A stretch of 64,000 nucleotides of DNA from Nocardia speluncae NBRC 108251 (GTDB lineage: Bacteria > Actinomycetota > Actinomycetes > Mycobacteriales > Mycobacteriaceae): contig NZ_BDBZ01000007.1 of NCBI RefSeq assembly GCF_001613245.1, positions 124,001-188,000 on the forward strand. The letters are read 5' to 3'. The position numbers were made by a program, and so were the translations under genes. A model generated the notes under the pieces. That model saw nothing but the letters and a program-made list of their open reading frames with translations. It was not told where the DNA came from and did no database searches. Below, piece by piece: positions 1 to 8,791 of this stretch (its first letter is position 1; each line of letters begins with the position of its first letter).

Positions 1-720
1 GCCCGCTTGATTACCGATCCGGCCGTAGGAGTCCGGGCTGTCGACCTTGGTGAGTTTGCCGTCCCGGTAGACCAGGACACCGTTCTCGCAGCCGACGACC
101 AGGGTGTCACCGGCAGCAGTGGCCTCGCCGTGCACCCCGGGACATTTTTCGTTGCGGGCGGTCTCCTTGCGGGCGGTGTCCAGGATCATCATCCCGGTCC
201 GCTCCTCCTCGTTACCGAGGGTGACGGCCAGTTCACCGCTTTCCAATTCCACGGCCACACCGTGATGCGGTTCGGCGGCCTGGTATTCGGTGGTCTCCGG
301 GGCGCCGTCGGCGAGATCGGCCGGAGCGAACGAGATCACTTGTCCGGTGCCGTCCGAGAAAAGCACCGTGCGACCGGCATGTCGGACGACATGCCCCGGT
401 TTCGGACCGGGGAATTCGATATCGGTGAATTGTGCTCCGGCAGCATCGAGCACTTCGAAACCGTTCGTGGTGGAGACGATCACATGCCGATCGTCCCCGG
501 CGGGATTGACCCGGTTGAATCCGCTGAGTTCCACCCCGCCGCCCCGCTCCAAGGTGGTGCCGTCCAGCAGATGGATCCCGCCGTCGTAGGTGACGGCCAG
601 CGGTTCGGCAATCGCGGTCTGGTCGCCGGAGTCGGCGCCGCCGCAGCCGCTCAACGCAACCACTGCGGTGAACAGGCCGGACAGTGCGACCGCTCTTCTG
701 GTGCCGGATCGGTTGTGCAT
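1..720 (-). CDS. aztD: AztD-type periplasmic zinc metallochaperone (partial, runs off left edge)
   Basis: The first 240 residues are visible; the gene continues beyond base 1. The start at 720 gives a lipoprotein signal with lipobox LSGC (Cys26), so the protein should be anchored outside the membrane. The mature part has short beta-propeller-like repeats, and the stretch CPGVHGEA followed by GCENGVLVY is typical of AztD. In the Paracoccus system AztD binds zinc and passes it to the binding protein AztC. It lies 61 bp downstream of aztC on the same strand, and that gap holds a 7-bp GC hairpin (748-771). It is probably co-transcribed with aztB and aztC. The C-terminus cannot be judged. Confidence 0.8.
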   Translation of the reverse strand, partial: MHNRSGTRRAVALSGLFTAVVALSGCGGADSGDQTAIAEPLAVTYDGGIHLLDGTTLERGGGVELSGFNRVNPAGDDRHVIVSTTNGFEVLDAAGAQFTDIEFPGPKPGHVVRHAGRTVLFSDGTGQVISFAPADLADGAPETTEYQAAEPHHGVAVELESGELAVTLGNEEERTGMMILDTARKETARNEKCPGVHGEATAAGDTLVVGCENGVLVYRDGKLTKVDSPDSYGRIGNQAG

Positions 721-781
721 TGTGTTCCCTCATCTTCTTCTTGCTGCCCCGCGGCGGCGATCCACCGCGGGTGTTCTCGGG

Positions 782-1699
782 TCAGGCGGGTGTCAGGCCC
801 GTCACCATTGCGGTGGTGTTGGCGCGCATCATTTCCAGGTAGGTGGCGGCACCTGCGCCGGGCTCGGTCAGGGATTCGGAATACAAACCGACGATCCGCA
901 CCCGGACGCCGGACTGTTCGGCCAGCGCTTGCGCCAGCCGGTCGGGCCGGGACGAATCCACGAATATCGCGGGCACCCCGGTGGTGCGGATGGCGCCGGC
1001 CAGGTCGGCGAGGTCGGCGGCGCTCGGTGAGGCCAGGGTGGTGCCGCCGGGGATTACGGCGCCCACCACTTCGAGATCGAAACGCTGGGCCAGATAACCG
1101 AATACGTGATGGTTGGTGACCAGTTTGCGGTGCTCGGGTGCCACGGTCGCGAAACGCTCGGTCATCCATCGCTGCAGGGCGTCGAGTTCGGTGAGATAGC
1201 GGTCGGCGTTCGCGCGTACGGCGGCGGTATCGATATCGGGTACCGAGGCGATCACCTCGTCGCGGATCACCTCGACCGCCCGAGACACCCGCTGCGGGTC
1301 GGTCCAGAAATGCGGGTCGAGTGTGCCCGCGGAGTCGCCGGTCCGGTAGGGGAGCGGGTCGATCCGGTCACCCACCGGCAGTGCCGGTACCCCGGCCTCG
1401 GCGGCCGCCGTCACATGCCGGGCCAGACCTTCTTCCAGGCCCAAACCGTTCTCGACGACGAGATCGGCCTTGTCGAGCACCGCGGCGTCCTGCGCCGAGA
1501 GTGCAAAGGAATGGGGATCGGATCCGGGCGGCATCAGCACCGCGACCGGCGCCGTATCGCCGACCACGGCGCGGGTGATATCGCCGAGGATATCGGTGGT
1601 CACCACGACCCCGCCGCCCCCGGAATCGGTGATACCGCAGCCGCTCAACGCGAGCACGCCGGCGACGAAGACGGCGCAGATACGGGTGATCGTGGTCAT
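782..1699 (-). CDS. aztC: Zinc ABC transporter substrate-binding lipoprotein AztC
   Basis: A cluster A-I zinc/manganese binding protein of 305 residues. The lipobox LSGC places the lipidated Cys at residue 21. The expected zinc ligands are in place: His63 (SDPHSF), His130 (LDPHF), His197 or His198 (TNHHVFG) and Asp248 (FVDSSRPD), the three-His-plus-Asp set known for AztC. There is no ZnuA-like His-rich loop, which fits a protein loaded by a chaperone. Its ATG overlaps the stop of the upstream permease gene (ATGA), so translation is probably coupled. It should capture zinc and hand it to the AztB permease domain. Confidence 0.88.
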   Translation of the reverse strand: MTTITRICAVFVAGVLALSGCGITDSGGGGVVVTTDILGDITRAVVGDTAPVAVLMPPGSDPHSFALSAQDAAVLDKADLVVENGLGLEEGLARHVTAAAEAGVPALPVGDRIDPLPYRTGDSAGTLDPHFWTDPQRVSRAVEVIRDEVIASVPDIDTAAVRANADRYLTELDALQRWMTERFATVAPEHRKLVTNHHVFGYLAQRFDLEVVGAVIPGGTTLASPSAADLADLAGAIRTTGVPAIFVDSSRPDRLAQALAEQSGVRVRIVGLYSESLTEPGAGAATYLEMMRANTTAMVTGLTPA

Positions 1700-4092
1700 C
1701 GGCCGGTCTCCACCATCAGGTCGGGGTCGATATCGAAGGAGAAGGTGCGTGCCACGCGCAGATCGTCGGCGTAGTCGATTTCGTGGACCTCGCGGCGGGC
1801 CGGATCGTTGAGGTAGGCGCGCTCGGAATCCACCAGCAGTACCGGTGCCACAGCCGGATCCACGGGTGCGGAAAGTACGCGGTGGTAGGCGGTTTCGGCG
1901 CCGGTGGCCGGATCGTAGGCGTGCAGTACACCGTCGGGAGTGAGGGCGAGAATCGCGGTCCCCGCACCCGCCGTGGTCGCGGCGGTCACCGGTCCGGTCT
2001 CGACCGGCCGCCAGGCCCGCCGGGCGATATCGAGTACCAGAACCCGCGAATCCCGGACCGTCACCAGGACATCGCTGCCCGGACGGTGGTGGAAATCGGC
2101 GACGCTCCCGGTCGTCCCGGCGGGATACGGCAGCTTTTCGGCCGTGAAACGGTCGTCGCGCTCGGTCACCAGCAAGGCTCCGTCACCGCAGGAGAAGACC
2201 GCGCCGCGCCGGGTCACCGTGGTTCCGCCGGGATCGGGGCACGGCGGTGTCAACGTCTCGACGGGCTCGTTCTCCCGGGTGCGGACCTCGACCTGCGCCG
2301 ACCCCGGGGCCGCGACGAGCAGGTGTCCACCGTAGGGAACCGCAACTCCCTTCACCACCGGGCCGGTACGCAGCTCCCCCTCATCGAGAGCTGCGCGGTC
2401 GGCCGGCACGGTGGATCCGGTATCGAGTACCGCGGCGGACACCACGGGATCGCTGTGCGCCGACCGGACAGATCCGTCGACGACCCCGATCCGGCGCGGC
2501 TGCGTCCGGTAGTAGTGCACATGATCACCGTGGTCGACGACCCAGCTACCGCTGTCCACCACGGTGGTCGCGTCGCCGGCGGCGAGATAGGCGTAACGCC
2601 CGTCACCCGCGACTCCGGTGACGCCCGCGACCGGCTCCAGATCCGCGATCTCCTCGGTCACCACATCGAGTAGCCGGACCGCACCCGAGCTCCGGTCGGC
2701 GATCACCAGACGCGGCTGCGCGCTCGCACTCTCTTCGGCACCCTCCACATACCCGTGCGGGACCGGTTCGGCCGGTTCCTCGCTACCGCAGGCGGCGACC
2801 GGAACCACCAGCAGTCCGGACAATGCCACTCGTGCAAGGGTTTGCCTGCTCAGAGGTCGCGGGGTCCGGCGGGCCCGTCGCGTCTTCCCCGGCGGGGAGG
2901 TGTCGAGCGCGGAGTTACCAACGTGCGGGACGACCGGACCGCAGGAACCGGTCCGGGGGCCCGGTGAACCGAGGCCGTCCATCGCGGCGGCCGCATCGGT
3001 TGCTCGGGGTGTACGACCCGCTACGGGGGCCGCGCCGGCAGCATCTTCATCGCGTCCATCTGATCGGGAGCAGTGCACACCTCCGGCCGCGGCGCTTCCG
3101 CGCCCGGCGGCGCTTCTTCCGGCCGGTTCCGGCGCTTCCGTACCGATGCCGGCTCCGGCCGGTTCGGATACACCCATACCTGTGCTGCCCGGCGCGGAGC
3201 TTCCGGCATCTTTTCTCGCCGGTGCCAGGCCGCCTCCACTGCCTCCTCCGGGGCCGCCGGTTCCGGTGCGCGCCCGCACCGCGCTGCGAACGCGCGCTGC
3301 CAAGGCGGAGAGGAAGAAGACCGTGACCGCGGTCAACGCGATGGTCGCCCCGGCCGCGGTGCCCGCATGCCAGGAGACCAAAAGCCCTACCACGGTGGAC
3401 AGCGCGCCGATTCCGGCCGCCAGCACCATGATCCGTGGGATGCGGTGCGTGAAATAGGTCGCCGCGGCCGGGGGAGCGACGAGTAGGCCCAGGACCAGCA
3501 GGGTGCCCACGATATGGAACGACGCCGCGATCGCCAGCGTGAGCAATGCGAGCAGGGCGACCTGCGCGGCGCGCGGTCGCAGCCCGAGCGTATGGGCGGT
3601 ACGCGGGTCGAAGCTGAGGGCGACGAAGGCGCGATGCCCCGTCACGGTGATCACCAGTGCGAGCACCAGTGCCGCGAGCAGGAAGAGTAGATCGCCGGGC
3701 CGCGTGGCGAGGACATCGCCGAACAGGAATCCGGTCAGGTCGACCGCGAACGATTGCGACCGTGATATCAGGATCACCGCGGTGGCCAGCATCGCCACGA
3801 ACAGCAGCCCGATCCCGGTATCGGTGGACAACCGGCGGTTGCGGCTGAGCACCGATACTCCCGCTGCCATGGCCGACGCGCTCACCAGCGCACCGAGTAG
3901 CAGGTTTCCGCCCAGCAGCGCGGCCACCGCTACCCCGGGCAGCATGCCGTGCGCCAAGGCCTCTCCGAGAAAAGCCATGCCCCGCACCACAACCCACGTA
4001 CCGGCGAGGGCGCACAGGCACGAGACCAGCAGTCCGCCCCAGAGAGCCCGTTGTACGAATGAAACCTCGAACGGGGCGATCAGCCAATCCAT
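1696..4092 (-). CDS. aztB: AztB zinc permease fused to a beta-propeller lipoprotein-like domain
   Basis: One open frame of 798 codons from ATG 4092. Residues 1-275 are a ZnuB/AztB-type permease with about eight membrane segments. Residues 275-415 are a Gly/Ala/Pro-rich, poorly conserved linker. Next comes a hydrophobic stretch ending in the lipobox VAAC (Cys435), then about 360 residues of AztD-like propeller containing the His-rich motif DHGDHVHYY. An even number of membrane segments would leave the linker inside and let the second signal export the propeller. The second half may instead be a separate gene: an in-frame ATG lies at 2982 but has no clear ribosome site. An upstream in-frame ATG at 4125 falls inside the operator and is unlikely. 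The gene looks leaderless, with TACAGT at 4106-4101 close to the ATG. Confidence 0.75.
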   Translation of the reverse strand: MDWLIAPFEVSFVQRALWGGLLVSCLCALAGTWVVVRGMAFLGEALAHGMLPGVAVAALLGGNLLLGALVSASAMAAGVSVLSRNRRLSTDTGIGLLFVAMLATAVILISRSQSFAVDLTGFLFGDVLATRPGDLLFLLAALVLALVITVTGHRAFVALSFDPRTAHTLGLRPRAAQVALLALLTLAIAASFHIVGTLLVLGLLVAPPAAATYFTHRIPRIMVLAAGIGALSTVVGLLVSWHAGTAAGATIALTAVTVFFLSALAARVRSAVRARTGTGGPGGGSGGGLAPARKDAGSSAPGSTGMGVSEPAGAGIGTEAPEPAGRSAAGRGSAAAGGVHCSRSDGRDEDAAGAAPVAGRTPRATDAAAAMDGLGSPGPRTGSCGPVVPHVGNSALDTSPPGKTRRARRTPRPLSRQTLARVALSGLLVVPVAACGSEEPAEPVPHGYVEGAEESASAQPRLVIADRSSGAVRLLDVVTEEIADLEPVAGVTGVAGDGRYAYLAAGDATTVVDSGSWVVDHGDHVHYYRTQPRRIGVVDGSVRSAHSDPVVSAAVLDTGSTVPADRAALDEGELRTGPVVKGVAVPYGGHLLVAAPGSAQVEVRTRENEPVETLTPPCPDPGGTTVTRRGAVFSCGDGALLVTERDDRFTAEKLPYPAGTTGSVADFHHRPGSDVLVTVRDSRVLVLDIARRAWRPVETGPVTAATTAGAGTAILALTPDGVLHAYDPATGAETAYHRVLSAPVDPAVAPVLLVDSERAYLNDPARREVHEIDYADDLRVARTFSFDIDPDLMVETGR

Positions 4093-4109
4093 GATCGAAC
4101 ACTGTAAAC

Positions 4110-4127
4110 TGATAACGATTGTCATTA
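4110..4127. promoter_or_regulatory. Zur/Fur-family operator between aztA and aztB
   Basis: The sequence TGATAACGATTGTCATTA is a near-palindrome of the Zur/Fur type. It sits in the 59-bp gap between divergent aztB (start 4092) and aztA (start 4152). On the plus strand it runs into TACAAG, a possible -10 for aztA; on the minus strand it lies just upstream of TACAGT, a possible -10 for aztB. A repressor here could shut both transcripts. The neighbouring zinc genes favour Zur over FurA or IdeR. It closely matches the box at 20907-20924. Confidence 0.75.
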
Positions 4128-4151
4128 CAAGTTTGTTGCGGGAGTCACTGT

Positions 4152-4823
4152 ATGCGCACGGCGGATATCGAAATCACGGGCCTGTCGGCGGGATACCGGG
4201 ACAACCCGGTGTTGCGCGACGTCACGGCGGCCCTGCCGGGCGGCCGGGTGACCGCGCTGATGGGCCCCAACGGCTCCGGGAAATCCACCCTGCTCGCGGT
4301 GCTCGCGGGCATTCTGGCACCGTCGGCCGGATCGATCGCCCGCCCCGGCGCCCGGCGCCCGGCGCTGGTTGTCCAGCAGCAGTCGGTCCCGCCCACCCTG
4401 CCCATCACGGTCGCCGAAACCGTCGCCATGGGTCGCTGGGCGCAGCGCGGTTTCTGGCGCCGCCTCACCCGCGCCGACCGGGCAGTGGTCGCGGAGTGCT
4501 TGGCGCGCATGGATATCGCCGACCTCGCCGGCCGTCGCCTCGACACCCTGTCCGGTGGTCAGCGCCAGCGTGTCCTGCTGGCTCGCGCACTGGCGCAGCA
4601 ATCGGACCTGCTGCTCCTCGACGAACCGAGCACAGGTTTGGACTCTTCGGCCCAGGAGGCCATCGGTTCCGCAGTCCGGGAGGCCGCGGCATCCGGGGTC
4701 ACGGTCGTGCACGCCACTCACGATCTCGCCGATGTCCGGCACGCCGACCACTGCGTTCTGCTGCGCGGTGGGCGCGTGGTGGGAACGGGTGAACCCGGGG
4801 TCGTTCTCGCCCCGGTGGCGTGA
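4152..4823 (+). CDS. aztA: Zinc ABC transporter ATP-binding protein AztA
   Basis: A 223-residue ABC ATPase with Walker A GPNGSGKST, signature LSGGQRQR, Walker B LLLLDEPSTGLD and an H-loop His in HATHD. It should power zinc import by the AztB permease domain. The ATG at 4152 follows GGGAG at a good distance; an upstream in-frame ATG at 4119 lies inside the operator and is rejected. It is transcribed away from aztB, aztC and aztD, so the transporter is split into two divergent transcripts under one Zur-like box. Confidence 0.88.
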   Translation: MRTADIEITGLSAGYRDNPVLRDVTAALPGGRVTALMGPNGSGKSTLLAVLAGILAPSAGSIARPGARRPALVVQQQSVPPTLPITVAETVAMGRWAQRGFWRRLTRADRAVVAECLARMDIADLAGRRLDTLSGGQRQRVLLARALAQQSDLLLLDEPSTGLDSSAQEAIGSAVREAAASGVTVVHATHDLADVRHADHCVLLRGGRVVGTGEPGVVLAPVA

Positions 4824-4986
4824 AACGCCACGGTCCGCGCAGCCGGGAGCGATGGGCGACAGCGTGGGTCTTGCTCGACCGCTACCCGGGGCGACGGTGG
4901 CCCGTCAAGTCCTGGTGCGACGGTGAGAAGATCCTCTACTGTTTGTCTCACGCAGCGCCCATAAGCGATGACAGGGAGGTCGGATC

Positions 4987-5064
4987 GTGGACTCCAGCGA
5001 GCGTGCAGCGGAACCGGGCCGCCCTGTCCGCGAGCGCCGGAATCCATCGAGGGGAGAGCCGTAG
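4987..5064 (+). CDS. 25-residue leader peptide or truncated gene coupled to the DUF6285 gene
   Basis: A GTG preceded by AGGGAGG opens a 25-codon frame rich in Arg, Pro and Glu (ends RNPSRGEP). Its stop TAG shares a base with the GTG start of the next gene (TAGTG), the usual sign of translational coupling. The composition resembles the disordered N-terminus of a TetR-family repressor, so it could be the stump of a regulator. It could equally be a true leader peptide. No homologue is recognised. Confidence 0.35.
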   Translation: MDSSERAAEPGRPVRERRNPSRGEP

Positions 5065-5360
5065 TGCAGAACAGACCCACGGCAGCCGAGCTGCTGGAAT
5101 CACTCGCCGAACTGCTGGAGGAGACCCTGCTGCCTGCGCTACCCGCCGATCTGCAACATCGCGCGCGGGTCGGGGCGAATCTGGCCCGCATCCTGGGGCG
5201 CGAGGCCGAACTCGGCGCCGCGGCAGCCGCTCGGGAGAAGGAACTGCTCGAGGCTGTTCCGGCCGGTGACGAGGCAGCGCTCTGGCATGCCCTGACCGCG
5301 GTGGTGCGGGCCGATCTCGCAATCGCCAAACCGGGCTACGCCGACTGGGAGGGCGAATGA
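5064..5360 (+). CDS. DUF6285 small helical protein (LvaB-like partner of the acyl-CoA kinase)
   Basis: A 98-residue acidic, helical protein without signal or membrane segment. GTG 5064 is chosen for the GGGGAGA upstream and the overlap with the leader stop. DUF6285 proteins are typically encoded beside an APH-type kinase and an acyl-CoA dehydrogenase, as here. In Pseudomonas levulinate catabolism the small protein LvaB is needed with the kinase LvaA to phosphorylate 4-hydroxyvaleryl-CoA. The size and position match that role; assigning this protein to the LvaB family is inference from context. Confidence 0.7.
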   Translation: MQNRPTAAELLESLAELLEETLLPALPADLQHRARVGANLARILGREAELGAAAAAREKELLEAVPAGDEAALWHALTAVVRADLAIAKPGYADWEGE

Positions 5361-5418
5361 GCGGGGAAGTGGCGACGCGTGATCACGGGTGGCCCTGCGC
5401 GGTAGCCGTGGCGGCGGT

Positions 5419-6420
5419 ATGAGCGCCGACCCCGCCCGTGGCCTCGCCGATTTCCTCACCGGAGAACTCGGTGACCAGGTCACCCTCTCCGATTTCCACT
5501 TTCTGTCCGCCGGTGCGCGGCGCCGCAATATCGCCTTCACAGCAACCGTCGGTGACACCCCGCGCCGCATGGTCGCGACAGTGGTGCCGCCGGCAGTCGA
5601 ACTGATGCCCGTCGAAGCGGAAGCCGGTGTCCGGGAACTGTCGCGCGCACACGGGGTTCCCGTCCCCGAGGTCGTCGCGACCTGCGCAGACACCTCCTAC
5701 ATCGGTGAACCGTTCCTGATCTCCGAACATATCGACGGCGAAACCGTGCCCCGCCGGGTGCTGCGGACCGTCGCCGCCGCGGGCAACGCGGAGTCCACGG
5801 CACGGCAGTGGGGCGCGGCCATGGCCCGGCTGCACGGTATCGATCCGGCGCAGGCCCCGGAATCGGTTCCGGCCGCCGGTGCCGACCCCGCCGCCGAACA
5901 TCTCGCCGAGGTGGCTGCCGTAGTAGGCGAACTCCTGGCCGACCGGCCCGTCTTCTCGCTCGCTCTGCGCTGGCTGGAAAAGCGGCTGCCCGGCCCGCCG
6001 CCGCGGCCCGCGCTCGTGCACACCGATATGCGCAACGGAAACCTGATCATCGGCGCGGACGGATTGCGGGCCGTCCTCGACTGGGAGGGTGCGCAACGGT
6101 TCAGCGACCCCATGCGCGATGTCGCCTGGCCCGCGCTGCGTATGTGGCGGTTCCGCGAAGACGCAAAGGAATTCGGTGGGTTCGCCGACCGCGACACCTT
6201 CGTGCACGGCTACGAGGAGGCGGGCGGAACCTTCGATCCGGACCGCTATCGCTGGTGGAAGGTGATGGGCACCCTGTACTGGGGTGCCGGTCTGGCCCAG
6301 CAGGCGGCCGCCCACCTGGACGGCACCGTCCGCGATATCGTCATGGCCGCCAGCGGGCGGCGTGTCTCCGAGATCGAATGGGATCTGCTCATGCAGATCC
6401 GTCCCGCCGCGAAAGCATAG
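5419..6420 (+). CDS. APH-family phosphotransferase, probable 4-hydroxyacyl-CoA kinase (LvaA/ACAD11 kinase type)
   Basis: A 333-residue aminoglycoside-phosphotransferase-fold kinase. The catalytic loop reads HTDMRNGN (His201, Asp203, Asn208) and the metal Asp is Asp221 in LDWEG. Members next to acyl-CoA dehydrogenases, or fused to them as in human ACAD10/ACAD11, phosphorylate the hydroxyl of 4-hydroxyacyl-CoAs so that phosphate can later be eliminated. It lies between the DUF6285 gene and an acyl-CoA dehydrogenase whose start is 9 bp downstream. ATG 5419 is preferred; a longer frame from 5389 exists. Antibiotic phosphorylation is unlikely in this context. Confidence 0.78.
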   Translation: MSADPARGLADFLTGELGDQVTLSDFHFLSAGARRRNIAFTATVGDTPRRMVATVVPPAVELMPVEAEAGVRELSRAHGVPVPEVVATCADTSYIGEPFLISEHIDGETVPRRVLRTVAAAGNAESTARQWGAAMARLHGIDPAQAPESVPAAGADPAAEHLAEVAAVVGELLADRPVFSLALRWLEKRLPGPPPRPALVHTDMRNGNLIIGADGLRAVLDWEGAQRFSDPMRDVAWPALRMWRFREDAKEFGGFADRDTFVHGYEEAGGTFDPDRYRWWKVMGTLYWGAGLAQQAAAHLDGTVRDIVMAASGRRVSEIEWDLLMQIRPAAKA

Positions 6421-6428
6421 GAGCCACC

Positions 6429-7712
6429 GTGGATTTCGAACTGCCCGCCGACCTACGCGCCTATCTGGCCGAACTCGACGAGTTCATCGAACGCGATATC
6501 GAACCGCTCGAACAGACCGGCGACAATATCCGCTTCTTCGACCATCGCCGCGAGGACGCCCGCACCGATTGGGACCGGGGCGGCCTGCCGAGTGCCGAAT
6601 GGGAGGAACTGCTCGCCGAATCCCGCCGCCGTGCCGACGCCGCCGGTCACTACCGCTACGCCTTCCCGAAGGAGTTCGGCGGCCGCGACGGCACCAATCT
6701 GGGGATGGCAGTGATCCGCGAGCACCTCGCCCGTCGCGGGCTGGGCCTGCACTGCGATCTGCAGAACGAGCACGCCGTCGTCGCCAACAATGTCGGCCTG
6801 CTGCTGATGCTGGAATACGGTTCACCGGCGCAGAAACAGCTGTGGGTGGACGGTCTCGCGGCCGGTACCCGGTTCTTCGCCTTCGGTATCACCGAACCCG
6901 AACACGGTTCCGACGCAACCCATATGGAGACCACCGCCGTCCGCGACGGCGACGACTGGGTGATCAACGGGACAAAGACCTGGAACACCGGGGTCCATAT
7001 CGCCGATGCCAACCTCATCTTCGCCCGCACCTCCGGCAACGCCGGCGACGGCCGGGGCATCACCGCATTCCTGGTGCCGACCGACGCGCCGGGGTTCACG
7101 GTCGAGGAATACCTGTGGACCTTCAATATGCCCACCGATCACGCGCGGGTTTCGCTCACCGATGTCCGGGTGCCGGATTCGGCGATCTTCGGGCAGGAGG
7201 GCCGGGGCTTGGGCGTGGTCCAGCATTTCTTCAACGAGAACCGCATCCGGCAGGCCGCCTCGAGTCTCGGTGCCGCGCAGTACTGCGTGGACCGGGCCGT
7301 CGCCTACGCCAACGAGCGCAAACCGTTCGGCAAACCGCTGTCGTCGAACCAGGCCATCCAGTTCCAGCTGGTCGAACTGCACACGCAGTGCGAGATGCTG
7401 CGCGCCCTGGTGCACAAAACCGCCTGGTCGATGGATAAGTACGGCACGTTCGCGGTATCCGAGCAGGTATCGATGTGCAACTACTGGGCCAACCGCCTCT
7501 GCTGTGAGGCCGCTGACCGTGCCATGCAGGTGCACGGGGGGCTCGGCTACTCCCGCTACACCCCGTTCGAACACATCTACCGCCACCACCGCCGCTACCG
7601 GATCACCGAGGGCGCCGAGGAAATCCAGATGCGCCGGGTGGCGGGCTACCTGTTCGGCTTCATGGACCGCGCCGCGGTGAAGGGCGTCGGTGCCACCAGC
7701 GGGCCGGGGTAG
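6429..7712 (+). CDS. Acyl-CoA dehydrogenase of the ACAD10/11-LvaC type
   Basis: A 427-residue flavoprotein. GTG 6429 follows GGAG eight bases after the kinase stop, so the two are co-translated. Hallmarks are GITEPEHGSD in the middle domain and RYRITEGAEEIQM near the C-terminus, where the flavin-binding helical domain ends. In the Lva and ACAD11 systems this enzyme converts the 4-phosphoacyl-CoA to an enoyl-CoA, feeding beta-oxidation. An ordinary acyl-CoA dehydrogenase role is the alternative. The crotonase 236 bp downstream could take the product onward. Confidence 0.82.
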   Translation: MDFELPADLRAYLAELDEFIERDIEPLEQTGDNIRFFDHRREDARTDWDRGGLPSAEWEELLAESRRRADAAGHYRYAFPKEFGGRDGTNLGMAVIREHLARRGLGLHCDLQNEHAVVANNVGLLLMLEYGSPAQKQLWVDGLAAGTRFFAFGITEPEHGSDATHMETTAVRDGDDWVINGTKTWNTGVHIADANLIFARTSGNAGDGRGITAFLVPTDAPGFTVEEYLWTFNMPTDHARVSLTDVRVPDSAIFGQEGRGLGVVQHFFNENRIRQAASSLGAAQYCVDRAVAYANERKPFGKPLSSNQAIQFQLVELHTQCEMLRALVHKTAWSMDKYGTFAVSEQVSMCNYWANRLCCEAADRAMQVHGGLGYSRYTPFEHIYRHHRRYRITEGAEEIQMRRVAGYLFGFMDRAAVKGVGATSGPG

Positions 7713-7948
7713 GCGTCGGCGGCTTCCCGCCGCATGCCCTCGGCGCGGCTGTCTTGTGGACGGACCACGGATACGGCGGATCGTCGCCGGCCCGCCGAGC
7801 GGAGTATCTCGACACGATCGCCCAGGGGCCGGCCGTGTTCCGGCGGCCCCGGTTGCCGTGCATCCCGCGGCAACGGAAGGCTGGTTGTGCCCGTCCACCG
7901 TCGGTATGTTCCGCGTAGCGTAGGGATCCAAACAGGCAAGGAGCTTCC

Positions 7949-8725
7949 ATGACACTTCCGGCAGTACGTATCGAACGAAGCGGCCCGGTTTTCACGGTGA
8001 TTCTGTCGCGGCCCGAAGCGCGCAACGCGGTGGACGGACCCACCGGCGCGGCGCTGTACGAGGCGTTCACCGAGTTCGACAACGACGAGTCGGCGGCAGT
8101 GGCTGTGCTGTGGGGAGAGGGCGGCACCTTCTGTGCCGGTGCGGATCTGAAATCGGTGGGTACCGACCGGGGTAACCGGCTCGCGGCCGCCGGCCCCGGC
8201 CCGATGGGGCCGAGCCGGATGCGGCTCGGTAAACCCGTGATCGCCGCGGTCGCCGGGCATGCCGTCGCCGGTGGTTTGGAACTGGCGATCTGGTGCGATA
8301 TGCGAGTCGCGGCCGAGGACGCGGTATTCGGGGTCTTCTGCCGTCGCTGGGGAGTGCCGCTGATCGATGGCGGCACCGTGCGCCTGCCCCGGCTGATCGG
8401 CACCGGCCGGGCCATGGACCTGGTACTCACCGGCCGACCGGTGGACGCAGCGGAAGCCCTGTCGATGGGATTGGTGAACCGGGTCGTGCCCGCCGGTGAG
8501 GAACGTGCGGCCGCCGAGGAACTGGCCGCCGAGATCGCCCGCTTCCCTCAGACCTGTGCCCGCCAGGACCGGCTCTCCCTGCTCGAACAGGAAGGAATGG
8601 CCGAGTCGGAAGCCCTGGCCAACGAATGGGAACACGGCCGGATATCTGTTACCGATGCCGTGGCGGGAGCCCGGCGCTTCGCCGAGGGCGCAGGCCGCGG
8701 CGGGTCCTTCGCCGACTTGGGCTGA
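7949..8725 (+). CDS. Enoyl-CoA hydratase/isomerase (crotonase family)
   Basis: A 258-residue crotonase. The oxyanion-hole segments are visible as GTFCAGADLKSV near residue 60 and the glycine-rich HAVAGGLELAIWCD near residue 105. The Asp in the last motif and the lack of a clear catalytic Glu pair make the exact reaction (hydration, isomerisation or thioester hydrolysis) uncertain. The ATG follows AAGGAG. It lies downstream of the kinase-dehydrogenase module and probably works with it, although the 236-bp gap allows its own promoter. The gap itself holds no convincing gene. Confidence 0.8.
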   Translation: MTLPAVRIERSGPVFTVILSRPEARNAVDGPTGAALYEAFTEFDNDESAAVAVLWGEGGTFCAGADLKSVGTDRGNRLAAAGPGPMGPSRMRLGKPVIAAVAGHAVAGGLELAIWCDMRVAAEDAVFGVFCRRWGVPLIDGGTVRLPRLIGTGRAMDLVLTGRPVDAAEALSMGLVNRVVPAGEERAAAEELAAEIARFPQTCARQDRLSLLEQEGMAESEALANEWEHGRISVTDAVAGARRFAEGAGRGGSFADLG

Positions 8726-8791
8726 CAGACCGGGCAGAGTCCACTGCACCGCGTTCCTGGATTGTCCTGGGTGGACGTTGTGCGGGGACCC

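Noticed and set aside
5419-6420. Aminoglycoside resistance kinase
   Set aside because: The APH fold is present, but the DUF6285 and acyl-CoA dehydrogenase neighbours point to acyl-CoA phosphorylation.
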